From Argentina anserina (Eukaryota; Streptophyta; Magnoliopsida; Rosales; Rosaceae), in NCBI RefSeq assembly GCF_933775445.1, contig NC_065875.1, positions 12,847,001-12,911,000 of the forward strand: 64,000 nt of DNA, in the 5' to 3' direction. The notes below the pieces were generated by a model. The model worked only from the letters and a program-made list of their open reading frames with translations. It was not told where the DNA came from and searched no databases. The stretch's first letter is position 1, and the number at the start of each line of letters is the position of its first letter. Below, in pieces: positions 50,685-62,900 of the stretch. The position numbers were made by a program, and so were the translations under genes.

Positions 50685-50885
50685 TCTGGCTTTTCTCTGT
50701 GAGTGCTGCTGGTGACTGTAAAAAGTTTGGGGCTTGCGAGGAGGAAGGGTTTTGTGGAGGATTGTTTTCCTGTAATAGCACTAACGCCTCTGATTTTTTA
50801 AAACTTCCAACTTTTTGGTCCTTCAAGATTATAGATTAAAATGGTGGAAACTTCCGAAGGAAATATGTAAAGTATATTGTATTAC

Positions 50886-53800
50886 ATTTTTTTTTTTGTT
50901 ACAAGCGAGGCTCAAAGAGCCTAAACAAAGTGGAAAAAAAATTAAAAACTAGTTAGAGTACGAAACTCTCCTAGCCCTAATAACAGCAGCAAGATCATCT
51001 ATGTAGAACTAGGCAGCATGAACCGGAGGGTTGTCAAAAGTAACAAAACCTTTAGCATGATTAAGGCTCATTTTAGTTAGAGAATCAGCCGTCATATTTG
51101 CTTCCCTGAATATGTGGACAATAGAGGTAGCATCCATGGACTTCATGAGAGCTTTGCACCCCTGCAACAACGACCTAAGAGGGTGTAAAGAGAAATCATC
51201 CTTTAAGAGCAGTTGAACAAGGATAGCCGAGTCAGATTCCACCTCAAGATTGTGGATATGAAAACTATTCGCAAGTTTCAGACCAAAGAATAAACCCCAA
51301 GTTTCAGCTTCAATAATCTCACCAGTGCCAACATTTACTTGAAAACCATTGATCCAAATACCATGATGATCTCTGATGACATCCCCTGCACCAATCCTAC
51401 CAGCAGGAGAGATTCTGGAACCATCAATGTTAAGCTTGTAGAAATTTTCAGCAGGCATTGTCCAAGCAACAAATTTGTAACTGTAGACAATATCCACATG
51501 ATTCTTTGCAGCAGCATTATACCATTCATCAACATAACTCCAAATAACACTTTTGAGAACAAGGGGAATGTGAAAATCAGGGTCAAAAACATGCTTGTTT
51601 CGCCATTTCCAAATAAACCAACAGATAAACATGAACAAGCTACACCATTGGACATTTCTTTGGACTAAGCTATGACACTTAAGTTGAGCCAAAATCCAAC
51701 CATCCCAGTCTAAATGAAAAGAGTTAGTAATAGTACCAGGTTTAGTAAACTCACTCCAAATGGCTGCAGATCTGGGGCAGTCCCGAAAGAGATGAAGCAG
51801 AGTTTCATCCTTCAAATTGCAAATTGGGCATGTTTTGAGAGTAGTGAATCCTCTTCTGGCTCTTTGGACATTGGTAAGCAATTTTTTATGCAACATTGAC
51901 CAACAAAAAGTTTTGATTTTAGGAGGAATGCATAAATTCCACATAGAGCTCCATAAAGAATTCTGCACATTAGAGAAATCAAAACCAATATTATAGGCAG
52001 ATTTTACAGAAAATTTTCCATTAGATGAAGCACTCCATATTCTGGTATCTTTGCCGCACTCCTCATAGCCAATAGGGATATTAATAATATCAGAAAGAAC
52101 AGATTCAGGGAAAAGAGTTGCCAAGAGATTTTCATTCCATCCAGTGTCATTCCAGAAAGTACAAATCGGAGTAATAATATCGATAATAGCATGAGGAATG
52201 GCATGATGATATAAAGCGTTAGAATAAAGCCAAGCATCAGTCCAAAAGTGAATAGATTTACCATCACCAATGCGCCACTTAGTCCCTCTTTTAAGAATAG
52301 TAGCCCCAAACATAATGCTTCTCCAAGTGCGAGAACAATCAATAGGCATTTTATAATCATCATCAATAATATTAGAACCTTTTAGATATTTTTGAGTATA
52401 AATGGAATTCCAAAGACCACCATCATTTTGAAACATCCTCCAACCAGCCTTAGCTAACATAGCTTGATTCATATCAGAGGTCATCTTAATCCCTAAGCCA
52501 CCAATCTGTTTAGGTTGACACAAAGTATCCCAATTGACCAAGTGGACCTTCTTTTTTTTCCATGGTATCACCCCAAATAAAATCTATGTTCAGTTTGTCA
52601 ATCTTATCACATAGACTCAAAGGCAACTTAGTTGTTTGCATAGCATAAATTGGTATGGAAGTAGTTACAGATTGCACAAGCGTGAGTCTTCCAGCCATGC
52701 TAAGATTTTTACTCATCCAACTCGCAAGTCTATTCTGAATTTTGTCAAAGATGCCAGCATAAGTATGTTTGTCGACCCTTGAGTGAATAAGAGGCATACC
52801 AAGGTACTTGCCAAGATCACTAGTTAAGGGAGAACAACAAATGCTACTAATTTCAGAAGCAAGATGTTTACTAGTATTAGGAGAGCAAAAAATGAGGGAT
52901 TTTTCATAGCTTATGGCTTGTCCAGATAGGGAACAAAACTGATCCAGATAGGTCTTTAAGATAGAAGCTTGAGAACAAGATGCTTCAGCAAACAACATTA
53001 GATCATCTGCAAAGAAAATATGTGATACCTTTGGCCCTGATTGTGAAGCACTAACAGCCTTCCAAAAACCAAGTTCCACATTAGACTGGATGAGATGCGA
53101 CAACTTTTCCATGCACAAGACAAAAATGTAAGGGGAAAGAGGATCCCCCTGTCTAATCCCTCTTTGAGCATAGAAAGAATCAGTTAGCTCACCATTAATA
53201 CATATTTGAAAGCTTGTAGAAGTAATACAGTGCATGATTAACTTCAGTAGAGAAGGGGGAATCTTAGCTTCATAGAGGACCAGTTCGATGAAGCTCCAAC
53301 TCAACCTGTCATAAGCTTTTGACAAGTCTACCTTCCAAGCAAAGAATCCAAGCTTTCCAGCGGATTTCTTAAATTTAAAGAGAAGCTCCTGAGCAATCAT
53401 AACATTATCCGAAATATGTCTTCCAGGCACATAGATCACTTGGTTAGGGCTGACAAGTTGCTGCATCAAAGGTCTAATCCGAGCCACAATAATTTTAGAA
53501 ATCACTTTGTAAATGGTAGTGCATAAACTAATAGGTCTGAAATTAGTCATATGTTGTGGCCCATCAATCTTGGGAATGAGAGCAATGAGAGTGTGATTCA
53601 AACCATCCGTAATTTTACAAGAAATAAAAGCTTCCTGCACAATTCTGAAAATTTCACCAGAACAAAGCTTCTAATGATTCTGATAAAAAATGGCAGGAAA
53701 GCCATCATGCCCTGGCGCCTTTAACCCTCCAATGGAAAAAAGAGAATTATTCACCTTCAGAAGAGAAACAAGCATACAAATATTCTCAAAGTCCACTTTT

Positions 53801-54455
53801 TCAATGGCCGGAAATAGCCAAGGTATAACAAATCTGGTATCTTCCCAAACTGGCATAGAGAAAATATCCTTGAAGAAGTTAACAACAATATTCTTTAGAG
53901 AATCAGAATTGGAGGACCAAATGCCATTAGAATCAAAAAGGCCTTCAATCTTGTTTTGTCTCCGTCTAACAAGGGTAGTAAGGTGGAAGTACCTAGTGTT
54001 TCTGTCTCCTCCTTGTAACTAATTATCTCTAGATTTCTGTTTCCAGAACAGGCTCTCTTGATCTCTGATCATCTCATATTGCTGAATCAAGTCTGCTTCT
54101 AGATTAACTAAGAAAGGGTTGTCATATCTGTCCCTGGCCTTTTGAATACCCCCAATGCGAGCAAGAAGTCTTTTTTTCTTAAGGAACAGATGACCAAAGA
54201 CATTTTTATTCCAGGAAGATAAAGCAATAGAAAGAGAGTTCACCTTGGACAAGAAATCACCCTCAAGAGAATTCCAAGTTGAGGAAACAAATTCAGAATA
54301 TTCGCAATGAGAAAACCACATAGCTTGAAATCTAAAGGGAATAGCTTTTCTATTGATGGAAATATTAGAAACAAGCTGCATTACAATAGGGCAATGATCA
54401 GACCTGGTTTTGGGAAGATGTTGAATGAAAGCATCAGGAAACGAGGTTCGCCATG
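50886..54455 (-). mobile_element. 5'-truncated L1-type LINE
   Basis: The minus strand reads the end of the endonuclease domain, then RT, zinc-finger and RNase H, and finally a poly(A) tail seen as an 11-base T run at 50887-50897. The right (5') end stops inside the endonuclease near 54455, so ORF1 and most of the endonuclease are missing, the usual result of incomplete target-primed reverse transcription. I found no target duplication. The element lies about 170 bases upstream of the METTL13-like start codon. Confidence 0.85.
51009..54450 (-). pseudogene. LINE ORF2 (endonuclease end, RT, zf-RVT, RNase H)
   Basis: Read right to left: the endonuclease C-terminal SDHCPIV motif near 54390-54410, the linker, RT with PKIDGPQHMTNFRPISL, GIRQGDPLSPYIF and the catalytic FFADDLML, a Cys/His zinc-finger segment (CPICNLKDETLLHLFRDC), and a C-terminal RNase H with NIDGS, AETWG, ESDS and REANMTAD. 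It is broken by two stops at positions where tryptophan is expected (TAG near 54020 and near 53671) and by a frameshift at an A-run at about 52552-52560. The RT core and the RNase H half are otherwise open for 376 and 520 codons, so decay is mild. Confidence 0.88.
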
Positions 54456-54457
54456 AA

Positions 54458-54622
54458 CAATCTCATAAGAATATAGAAACGCATAACTTAACGAAATTCA
54501 AATACATGTTTAAGTACCATTAGTTGCCACCTTTTATGTTGATCTGCCATGATCTATCATTTGTTCTTAAACATGTATTTGAATTTCGTTAAGTTATGTG
54601 TTTCTATATTCTTATGAGATTG
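54458..54622. repeat. 57-bp inverted repeat (hairpin) next to the LINE 5' end
   Basis: Arms 54458-54514 and 54566-54622 are complementary over 57 bases. The single exception is a G facing a T, which would be a G-U pair in RNA. The loop is 51 bases. The left arm starts about three bases from the LINE end. It may be a foldback element or MITE, or a copy created with the LINE insertion. A transcript would form an almost perfect duplex. Confidence 0.9.
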
Positions 54623-55152
54623 TGGAAATGAGATGTTCAATATAAATTTCTATATTTATTCTGTTAGTTTAACAAGTGCTAGGGTAAAAATAGAAAATGA
54701 GATTGATCTAGGTTTTATCAGATTGCGGTCGACTGGTTGGCGGTAGTTCTTTAGTTTAGATAAGAGACACAAATTAAGGAATAGGAAGGGAAAATTGGCG
54801 CCTAAATTGGAATTATTGGGTGTCTTTCTCAAGGTAAAGGGCGGAAAAAACATTGCTCCTCTCAGATGGGGTTAATTTTGTCTTTTAACCCTCTTTGTGG
54901 GCCTCACGTACTTGCCACGTCACCAAGATGACGGAGAAGTTGAAAAAAACTGACGGAAGTACTTCAATGATAGCAATACTAGAGTCTGGGTATCACATTG
55001 GTACGATTAAGAGTTGAGGTATCACATTGGTAGGTACACCAGAGTTGAGGCACTGTTGGTGAAAAAAACTCTAAAATGAAAATAGCACCCACAAATAGAA
55101 CTTATGGTTGAACTTGCCCTTACGCATCAAGTTTCCCTAAAGTGGATATAGA
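54623..55152. other. Intergenic, no feature recognised
   Basis: No frame of interest. Two similar short stretches (TATCACATTGGTA(C/G)G, about 54990 and 55020) form a small direct repeat. Confidence 0.5.
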
Positions 55153-55161
55153 AAATTCAAA

Positions 55162-56000
55162 GGGTGGTGCTATTGCCACCCTACGAACCACTTTGTACAC
55201 CCTACATGATGTTTATTTATTAAAAGACTAAAATAAGTTAATCTGAAATTACATTATAGGACAATAAGTTGTTATAAATTATATTATATATGTATAATTA
55301 GGGTTCATTTCAAGTAGACAAAAATAAGAAAAAAAAATGTTGATCATTTGCCTGTGGATATATGAATTCATATTGTTCATTGTGATCAAATTTCAAGTAT
55401 AAACATGAACATCAAAATTAACTTTCCAATTGGCACACAAGCAGCTAAAGAAGAAGTTTTTCATATAATGCATGTTTTATGCTAATTCTTTTCATATTCT
55501 TACTTTAACATCAATTATCTGAGAAAGGTCGTGGGAGTTACTTTGGTCCCTTAAAAAATATATCCCTTCACCTCATATTGATCTCCCATAACCATTTAAC
55601 ACAAGTGATCCCAATCTTGTGAGATCAACTCAACAAATGATCATACACTGATCGGAGTAAAAATGAATGCTGATTTTATCTTGCAGAGGCCAAGATGTGA
55701 TTCATAAAAATCATATACATATATATCTGTAAATATAGGGTGAAGACTGAAAATAGATGAGTTCTTATAGAGAAAGATTGGGAGACTAAATTTTCGGGAC
55801 AAAAAAATAAGATTGACGAGTGATATCTAGAAGTACTTAGTATGTATTTAAACGGGTGAACACAATAATATAAGAAAAATGCTAATTTGGGTACTGTAAA
55901 TGGGTGAATAAAAGAAATTTGAAATCAAAAGGTTATATGTAAGATGTAAAGAGAATATAGGGTGAACAAAGTGGATCATACGGTGGCAATAGCCATACCT
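55162..56000. mobile_element. MULE-type non-autonomous TIR element
   Basis: The ends are long imperfect inverted repeats. The left end has GCTATTGCCACCCTACGAACC and then CACTTTGTACACCCTA. The right end is the complement of a similar block containing GGGTGAACAAAGTGG and GGTGGCAATAG. AAATTCAAA flanks both ends (55153-55161 and 56001-56009), a perfect 9-bp duplication typical of Mutator-like elements. The 839-bp body is AT-rich with no transposase frame. Confidence 0.85.
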
Positions 56001-56009
56001 AAATTCAAA

Positions 56010-56759
56010 TTATGCTATTAAACTTTTTTAATGAATTTAATTTTATAAATTATCCGCCTTTTTGGAGTTTAAAATTTGTTTTTTCGTTTGAATAAGACTC
56101 GTTCTCTTTGAGGTTGTATATGATTGATTAAAAGTTAAGGACCTATATTAGAGAGGCATCTCTCCATCAAGATCGACCACTGGTTGTATTGGCTTTGTCA
56201 ACTAGAGTGCGTACTATTTATTCCCCTCTAAGAACACTATATAGTATTTTCAAAGAAAAGAAAACTATATAGTAGAGTGATACATTGCCGCAAATAAATA
56301 AGCAAATGTAAATTTAGAGAAAATGGTTACATAATAAACTCAAATGTTCATTGTACTTTTGATGACGGAGATAATGGGTGGTCATGCAACAGAAAAAACA
56401 AGACAGTTTGAAAGTAACGCATTTTGTTTTGGATACAAAGGCACTTATATAAAAAAATTAATAAAAGGATGGTATGGTTGCCTCCAAGTCTTCATTAATG
56501 AAACTACTATGGGGAAAATAAATATGACAACTCCTGAATTTATGACGGACAAAGAAGAATTATAGGTAGCTGACATGAATGCTCGGTGAGAAATTAATGC
56601 GAAGTTGAAACGGTTGACGAATAAATATTACGTAACAGTCGTCAAGTAAACACATAATTGTCGACGGATAAATGTTTGTCAGTGATTAATTGAGTGTAAC
56701 TAACGAAAGTTAATGAGTCTGAAACTGTCGAACAGTAAATGTCCACCGACCTAGAAACA
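56010..56759. other. AT-rich intergenic debris
   Basis: No family sequence recognised. A 73-codon frame at 56344-56565 has no visible domain. ACTATATAGTA occurs in related forms near 56228 and 56265, suggesting a decayed palindromic repeat. Confidence 0.4.
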
Positions 56760-57010
56760 CCTATAAAAGAGAGATAGAGGAGCCAAGGTAAGCATCTGAT
56801 TCCAATCTAGTCTGAGCATAGTAGAGTTCAATACTGACTTGAGTGTCAGAGAATCTTTTGCAAGTACCCCCCCCCCCCCCCTCATTCTTGTTTTCGCCCT
56901 CAGCAAGTTTGTAATCGACGCCAAGGCAGAAGTCGTCAACCAAGCAAAGTGCGACAAAGAAAGTGCAGTTAACGCCAGGTCAACAGGCACTCGAAGGTTC
57001 TAGACAATTC
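56760..57010 (+). repeat. LTR fragment, probably Tat-type Gypsy
   Basis: CTATAAAAGAG, then CTGACTTGAGTGTCAGAG, then a run of 14-15 C near 56867-56881, and then a CCCTCAGCAAG stretch. This order (TATA box, ACTTGAGTGTC block, poly-C) is typical of the R-U5 part of plant Tat-lineage LTRs. No partner LTR was found and the ends are not defined. Confidence 0.45.
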
Positions 57011-58980
57011 CTAATCCTCTTCCGCTCCAGTCCACATAAAATAGGAGGTCAAAGTTAACGACAAGATTTTACCCTCCAACAACTACCGAATATAAGGGAG
57101 AGACGTGAAGTCTAAACCCCTGATTACAAAGACTTGAAATAATATCATAAGTCCCTATAAACAAGTACCCAACATAGCACCAACTTGCAAAGAGTATTAC
57201 TCTAATGGCGACTCTATTTGTTTTGAAACAACGGTGACATAGCTGAGAGCACAGTAGATGCATCACCTACATATCTAATGTCCAATAAAGTAGCTCTCCA
57301 ACTAGTCAACTACATTGCCGCCAGAAAATTAATCCAACAACACTTAGTCTCACCCTGCCATTAGGCGGCAACAACCATTTGACAAAGTAAAGAACTTGCC
57401 GCCTACTAAAGCAGACAAGCTGACAAGGCACATTGAGTGCACGTGACACACAACCCAACGCACCCTGAAAAGGGATTTATTACACTCAAACCGCGCAACA
57501 TAATTATTAAATAAAGATAAATAAAAAGTAGAAATGAAAACTTAATTAAGGTTGGGCCTAAATGGTTGACCCAAGCCCAAAACATAATCGGAGAGAAAAA
57601 GAGAGCCACCGGCTAACCCTGATCTTTCTTCATATCAACCACCACTAGAAGATCACCTAAACCTCTGTCGCTCCACCTTCGTTTGATCACCACCAACAAC
57701 GCCGCTCCGGCAACAAGGGCCGCCCCAAGCAATCATAGTGATCCTCAGATCAGATCTAGAGAGAGCAACCCGGATCGGATAAAAAAAAATCGGACCCACC
57801 CTGTGCCGCCTCCACATCAACACCATCATACCACTCTCACCCCAACCACACACTCCCCTCCCGACGACATGTCCAATGAAGCATGAACCAGATCCTGATA
57901 GACTTGATCCTCCCTTCTCTCACAACCACCACGCACAATCCCGATCAAAACTCAATCAAGTAGATTGGCGCACACCTGACCCACATAACAACAACCCCCA
58001 TCCGACGATGACGAAAGGGCTTGCCACCGGACGAAGGACAAAAGCTCAACTTTTCTCTCATAGACGCCTCTTTTTTTTTTTCAATTTTTCTCTTAGGCAC
58101 TTATTAAATTTTTTAGAGAAAATTGTTGGACAAATTTTTTTGAGGAAATCACTTCATTCTCTAATAAATATGAAACTAATATTCCAGACTTGGATGCTCC
58201 TTAATTAATTTTTTATAGGAATGAATTAAATTCATTTAGCGACAGTATCATTAACGACCACGATGGTAAAACATAGAAGTGACAGAACAACCCCAAATGT
58301 ATGCTAATCTAAGCACATAAATGCGCACAAAATGCGCTTGTTAACCAAACAAAGCAAGTCCGAAACAAGGGACAAATAAATCAACTCAAAGCAAAAGCAA
58401 AAAAGCATATAACTTTCTCACCTTTAAGATGATGAATTCATGCAAATTGAGCCTAAGACATCAATTCCGTGCTCTCAAAGAATGAATTAAGCAAAATAGG
58501 ATAAGGAAGGATCTTTCACCCAAGACAACAAGAGAGAACAAAAGATGTATTGGGCACCTACCAGGCCACAGATGCAACCTAGAAGACTAAGACCGACACA
58601 CACTTCCCACTTTCCTCTCTCACTGTCACATTTGACTTCTAACCACCATGGAGGCTTCTGCCGCTAACTCAATTCAACGACCACCATTCGTTGAAAACCA
58701 TGCCTTACAACCTTAAAAAAAACACTTATCAACGAGATGAGCGCAACCACTTAGACTTCTAGAGGCCACGACTTGCAGACACAACGGTAAACCTCGATGC
58801 AAGATCTGATCACAAATCGAGACCGATATCGTTGGAAAATACCGCAACCTCAAGAGCAATGCCTCTGGAAACAACAAGTCTCTGACACACCAGAGATCAT
58901 GTTGCCAAAGACCGTTGTCCAACGTCTCCTACCTTAAAACCCTAGGTTTTGAGATGCTCAACTGTGCTCCTTAACCTAAG
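57011..58980. other. Repeat-derived noncoding region
   Basis: No coding frame with a recognisable domain. C-rich, proline-like stretches at 57640-58020 and 58560-58960 resemble untranslated leaders of plant retroelements but could not be tied to a family. An A-run and a T-run occur at about 57780 and 58071. Confidence 0.4.
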
Positions 58981-59560
58981 TAGCACGGACACGGACACGA
59001 GTGTCCGTATTGGACACGATTCGATACGTAGACACGGCATATAAAATTTTTTTTGGACACGGACACGCCGTGGACACGTTAATTAAATATTTTTTTAATA
59101 TATATATATATATATTTATTTATTAAAAAAAATATTTTATAAATTTGAAAGTATTTAGAATTTTAGATGTATATATATGTCAAAGTGTGCATTAAAATGA
59201 TGAAAACATAACTTGTTAGAATAGCTAAGGACTTGATAAGTACATTGGATAACCAAGGTTCAAATCCCACCACAAGCATTCTTATTTTTATCACGAGTTT
59301 CTCTCCTTATATATATTAAAGTGTGCATAAATATAACAAAAACTGAATCTGTTGGAATGGTTGAGGAGTTGTTGAGTGCCTTAGATGACCAAGGTTCGAT
59401 TCTCACCATAAGCACTTTCACTTTTATTATGAGTTGGTGCGTGTCTGCGTGTCCGGGCTGTATCCAGACTCAGTTCGCGTGTCCGAGCGTGTCCACGCGT
59501 GTTCGTATTTGTGTCCGTGTCGGACACGCAATACAAAGCCATGAGCACGTGTCCGTGCTA
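58981..59560. mobile_element. CGGACAC-rich TIR element with tRNA-like modules
   Basis: Perfect 13-bp terminal inverted repeats, TAGCACGGACACG at the left and its complement at the right. Both ends are packed with further CGGACAC/GTGTCCG copies. Inside, a unit of about 136 bases is duplicated (about 59181-59316 and 59317-59450). The flanks (CCTAAG and CCTAGT) suggest but do not prove a target duplication. No transposase frame. Confidence 0.7.
59181..59450 (+). repeat. Duplicated unit with A-box/B-box-like motifs
   Basis: Each copy has a B-box-like sequence (GGTTCAAATCC at 59257-59267; GGTTCGATTCT at 59393-59403) preceded 25-40 bases upstream by an A-box-like TAGCTAAGGA (59222) or TGGTTGAGGAG (59358). 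Spacing and order are those of a tRNA gene or tRNA-derived SINE head. No complete cloverleaf can be drawn. Confidence 0.45.
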
Positions 59561-59584
59561 CCTAGTCCTTAACTAATTTATTTC

Positions 59585-59769
59585 TGATGCAGGATGAAAT
59601 AATTGTGTATTATTGAATGATATGGTGGCCTATATATAGGCATTTACAAAACCACAATCCCGTAGGATTCGGAGTCCTAATCTATTACGGAGATGCTAAT
59701 CTATCTCCTAACAGGAAACCTATTAGGCTAAGACACACATAAAGGTAGAATAGTAATTCTCTCGGAACA
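59585..59769 (-). repeat. 3' LTR of the young Copia
   Basis: Minus strand TGTTCCGAGAG...CATCA, about 185 bp, with a TATATATAGGC stretch inside. The outer (left) boundary is chosen from the TG/CA rule and from similarity to 8884-9128, and could be off by tens of bases. Confidence 0.6.
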
Positions 59770-59778
59770 CTCCCCCTT
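59770..59778 (-). other. Polypurine tract of the young Copia
   Basis: Minus strand AAGGGGGAG directly before the TGTTCC start of the LTR. Confidence 0.85.
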
Positions 59779-59956
59779 GTGTCGCATGCCTAGGTTGCAT
59801 GGTGCACATATCGTTGCCTCGGTAAAAACCTTGTCAAGCAAAACAAAAACCTCTTGGGTAAAACAAAAGCTTGATCGAAGGGAAAAAGAGCACAACGCAC
59901 CAACTACTTAAGAATCTTAACATGTGATGTAGACTCCCCCTGAAGTCTACCAAACT

Positions 59957-62900
59957 CTAGTGTTCCGATAAACGACGCATGCCAATGCTCTTCACATGTT
60001 TCACAAAAGTAGATTTAGGCAAAGACTTGGTGAACAAATCCGCAACATTGGATTCTGAACTCACTTGATTGATCTGAACATTCAAGAACTTCTATTGTTG
60101 AACATTGTAGAAGAACTTAGGCGAAATATGCTTGGTGTTGTCTCCCTTGATGAAATCTAACTTTGTCTGCTCTATGCAAGCAGCATTATCTTCATAAATG
60201 CACGTAGGTTGATCAGTTGTAGAAACTAATCCACAAGAATCACGAATATGGCGAACAAGTAACGATCAAACACATTCTTTAACTGCTTCATGGAGAGCAA
60301 TGATCTCCGCGTGATTTGAAGAAGCAACAAGAGTCTGCTTTGTGGATCTCCAAGATATCGCCGTATTCCCAATGGTAAACACATAACCGGTTTGAGAACG
60401 AGCCTTGTGAGGGTCAGAGAGGTACCCTGTGTCGGCATAACCAACTAACAAGTTGTTTTGAGTCTTTGCATCGGGGGAAAGAGCTGTACGGGACCGGTTG
60501 CTGCTCTCGGCACCGCGCACGGTCTCCACGCCATGGCGGCCGGCGGCGTCGCTGCGGCGTACGGCGGCAAGGCCGGGGTCGGTGACGGCGGTGGTGTGGG
60601 GAGATACCGTGGCGGTGTTCTCTCTGCAATAGGGGTAGAACAATCCCATGTAAAGGGAACCTTTCAAGTATCGAAACAAATGCTTGATTCCATTCCAATG
60701 ACGTAGCGTAGGTGCGGAGCTAAATCTAGCTAATAAGTTCACTGCGAAAGATATGTCCGGTCTAGTGCATTGAGCAAGATACAATAGTGCCCCAATCGCA
60801 CTAAGGTATGGAACTTCAAGACCAAGAACTTCTTCATCATCCTCTTTAGGACGGAAGGGATCCTTCTTGATATCTAGACTTCGGACGACCATGGGAGTAG
60901 ACAATGGACTGCATAGATCCATATTGAAACGTCGAAGCATCTTCTGCGTGTAATTTGACTGATGCACCAAGATGTCGTCGGCCCTATGCACAAGCTCAAG
61001 GCCGAGACATAATTTCGTCCTCCCTAGGTCTTTCATCTCAAATTCCGACTTCAAATAAGACACGGTCTCTTCAATCTCATCAAGAGTACCAATTATGTTC
61101 ATGTCATCAACGTAGACCGCAACGATGACGAATCCGGAATTTGTCTTTCGTATGAACACGCATGGGCATAGTTCATCATTCTTGTAACCCCTTCTCACCA
61201 AGTATTGATGCAACCGATTGTACCACATTCTTCCGGATTGCTTTAACCCGTACAATGAACGACGTAATCTGACTGCATGAGCACTCCGTGTTCTGGAGGA
61301 ACTTGATGGAGGTAAAGGTAGTCCCTCTGGAGCTTTTATGTATATCTCTGCGTCCAAATCCCCATAGAGATAAGCTATGACCACATCCATAAGCTGCATG
61401 TTTAGTCTTTCGGACACTACCAGACTAATAAGGTAGCGGAAGGTAATGATGTCCATAACAGGAGAATAAGTCTCTTCATAGTCAATACCAGGTCGTTGTG
61501 AGAATCCTTGCGCCACGAGTCTTGCCTTATAGCGCACGATCTCGTTCATCTCATTACGCTTACGAACGAAGACCCATTTATGTCCAACAGGTTTGACATC
61601 TCTTGGAGTCAATTCAACCTTTCCGAAGACTTCTCGCTTCGCTAATGAGTCAAGTTCTGTCTGGATTGCTTCCTTCCACTTCGGCCAATCTGCTCTGCGT
61701 TCGCATTCAGCTACAGAGCGAGGTTCAACGTCGTCTTCAGATATGATCTCATGTGCGACGGAATAAGCGAAAACGTCATCAATGCATGTAGTGGCTCGGT
61801 TTCGGACCGACTGCTCACTTGTGTAGTTCACTGAGATTTCGTTGTTCTCTGGCATCAAACAAGGTTCCATAGCGTCCCACGGTAACACTTCAGTTGATTC
61901 ATGGACATAGCTGTAATCAGAGACAACTTCATACGATGGTGATTCATCGTTGATGACGCGCTGTGCCTTAGTCATTCGCTTCTTTCTAGGTTTTGAATCC
62001 CTAGAGTTTATCGGTCTCCCCCTTTTTCTTTGAGGAGCCGAGGCCGAAGCTGCTCCATGCCGGGACATCTCGGCATCGTCACCACAAGGGGCGCTGGCAA
62101 CACCACGGCGTACGGTGGTGCCGCCGCCGGCCTCCGTCCCACTGTCAGGGGCGGTGCCAACGTTGCTAGGTCCAGAAGCTTGTCTTCCACGCCCGTGTTT
62201 CGGGACATCCAACCGTGCCGGTACGTTCGCAGCGGGTATGTTTGATCTCGTCACTTTAGCAATATCTACAAAGCCGTCGGGCATCGAATCCGCGACTTTC
62301 TGGAGGTTGATAATGCGTTGCACTTCTAACTCGCTTTGAGCAGTGCGGGGATCATAATGAGACATAGTGGGGACACACCACGTCAATTCCTGACGTTCAT
62401 TTGGAATGATAACATTCCCATCTCCCCCTAACGACGGGAAGCATGTCTCATCAAAGTGACAATCTGTAAATCTTGCAGTAAAGAGATCTCCGGTGGTTGG
62501 TTCTAAGTAGCGGACAATCGTTGGGGAATTATAGCCAACATAGATACCTAATCGTCTCTGAGGACCCATCTTAGTACGCAGCGGAGGCGTAATAGGCACA
62601 TAAACGGCGCAACCAAAGATGCGTAAGTGTGAAATATTGGGTTCATAACCAGTTACCATCTGGTACGCACTAAACGCTTGGTTAGCCACGGGTCGGAAAC
62701 GAATAAGTGTCGCTGCATACAACACTGCATATCCCCACGCAGAGACCGGCAGGTTAGTACCCATAACCATTGCCCGAGCAACAAGCTGAATACGCTTGAT
62801 GGTAGCCTCTGCTAGACCGTTCTGTGAATGAACATGAGGAACGAGATGTTCAACTTCGATCCCAATAGACATGCAGTAATCATCAAAAGTTTTGGAGGTG

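Noticed and set aside
54458..54622. Calling the inverted repeat a miRNA gene
   Set aside because: Stem is too perfect and too long for an established plant miRNA, and no expression evidence is available; reported only as a hairpin.
56344..56565. 73-codon frame in an AT-rich intergenic stretch
   Set aside because: No domain, no splice context and no neighbour suggesting a gene.
57653..58208. Pro/His/Thr-rich frames on both strands
   Set aside because: Low-complexity C-rich leader-like DNA with no domain or conserved start.
59222..59267. A real tRNA gene
   Set aside because: Only A-box- and B-box-like words are present; acceptor and anticodon stems do not form.
60458..62339. Plus-strand frames of 66-82 codons rich in Gly and Ala
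   Set aside because: They lie opposite the GC-rich inserts of Copia pol and have no own features.
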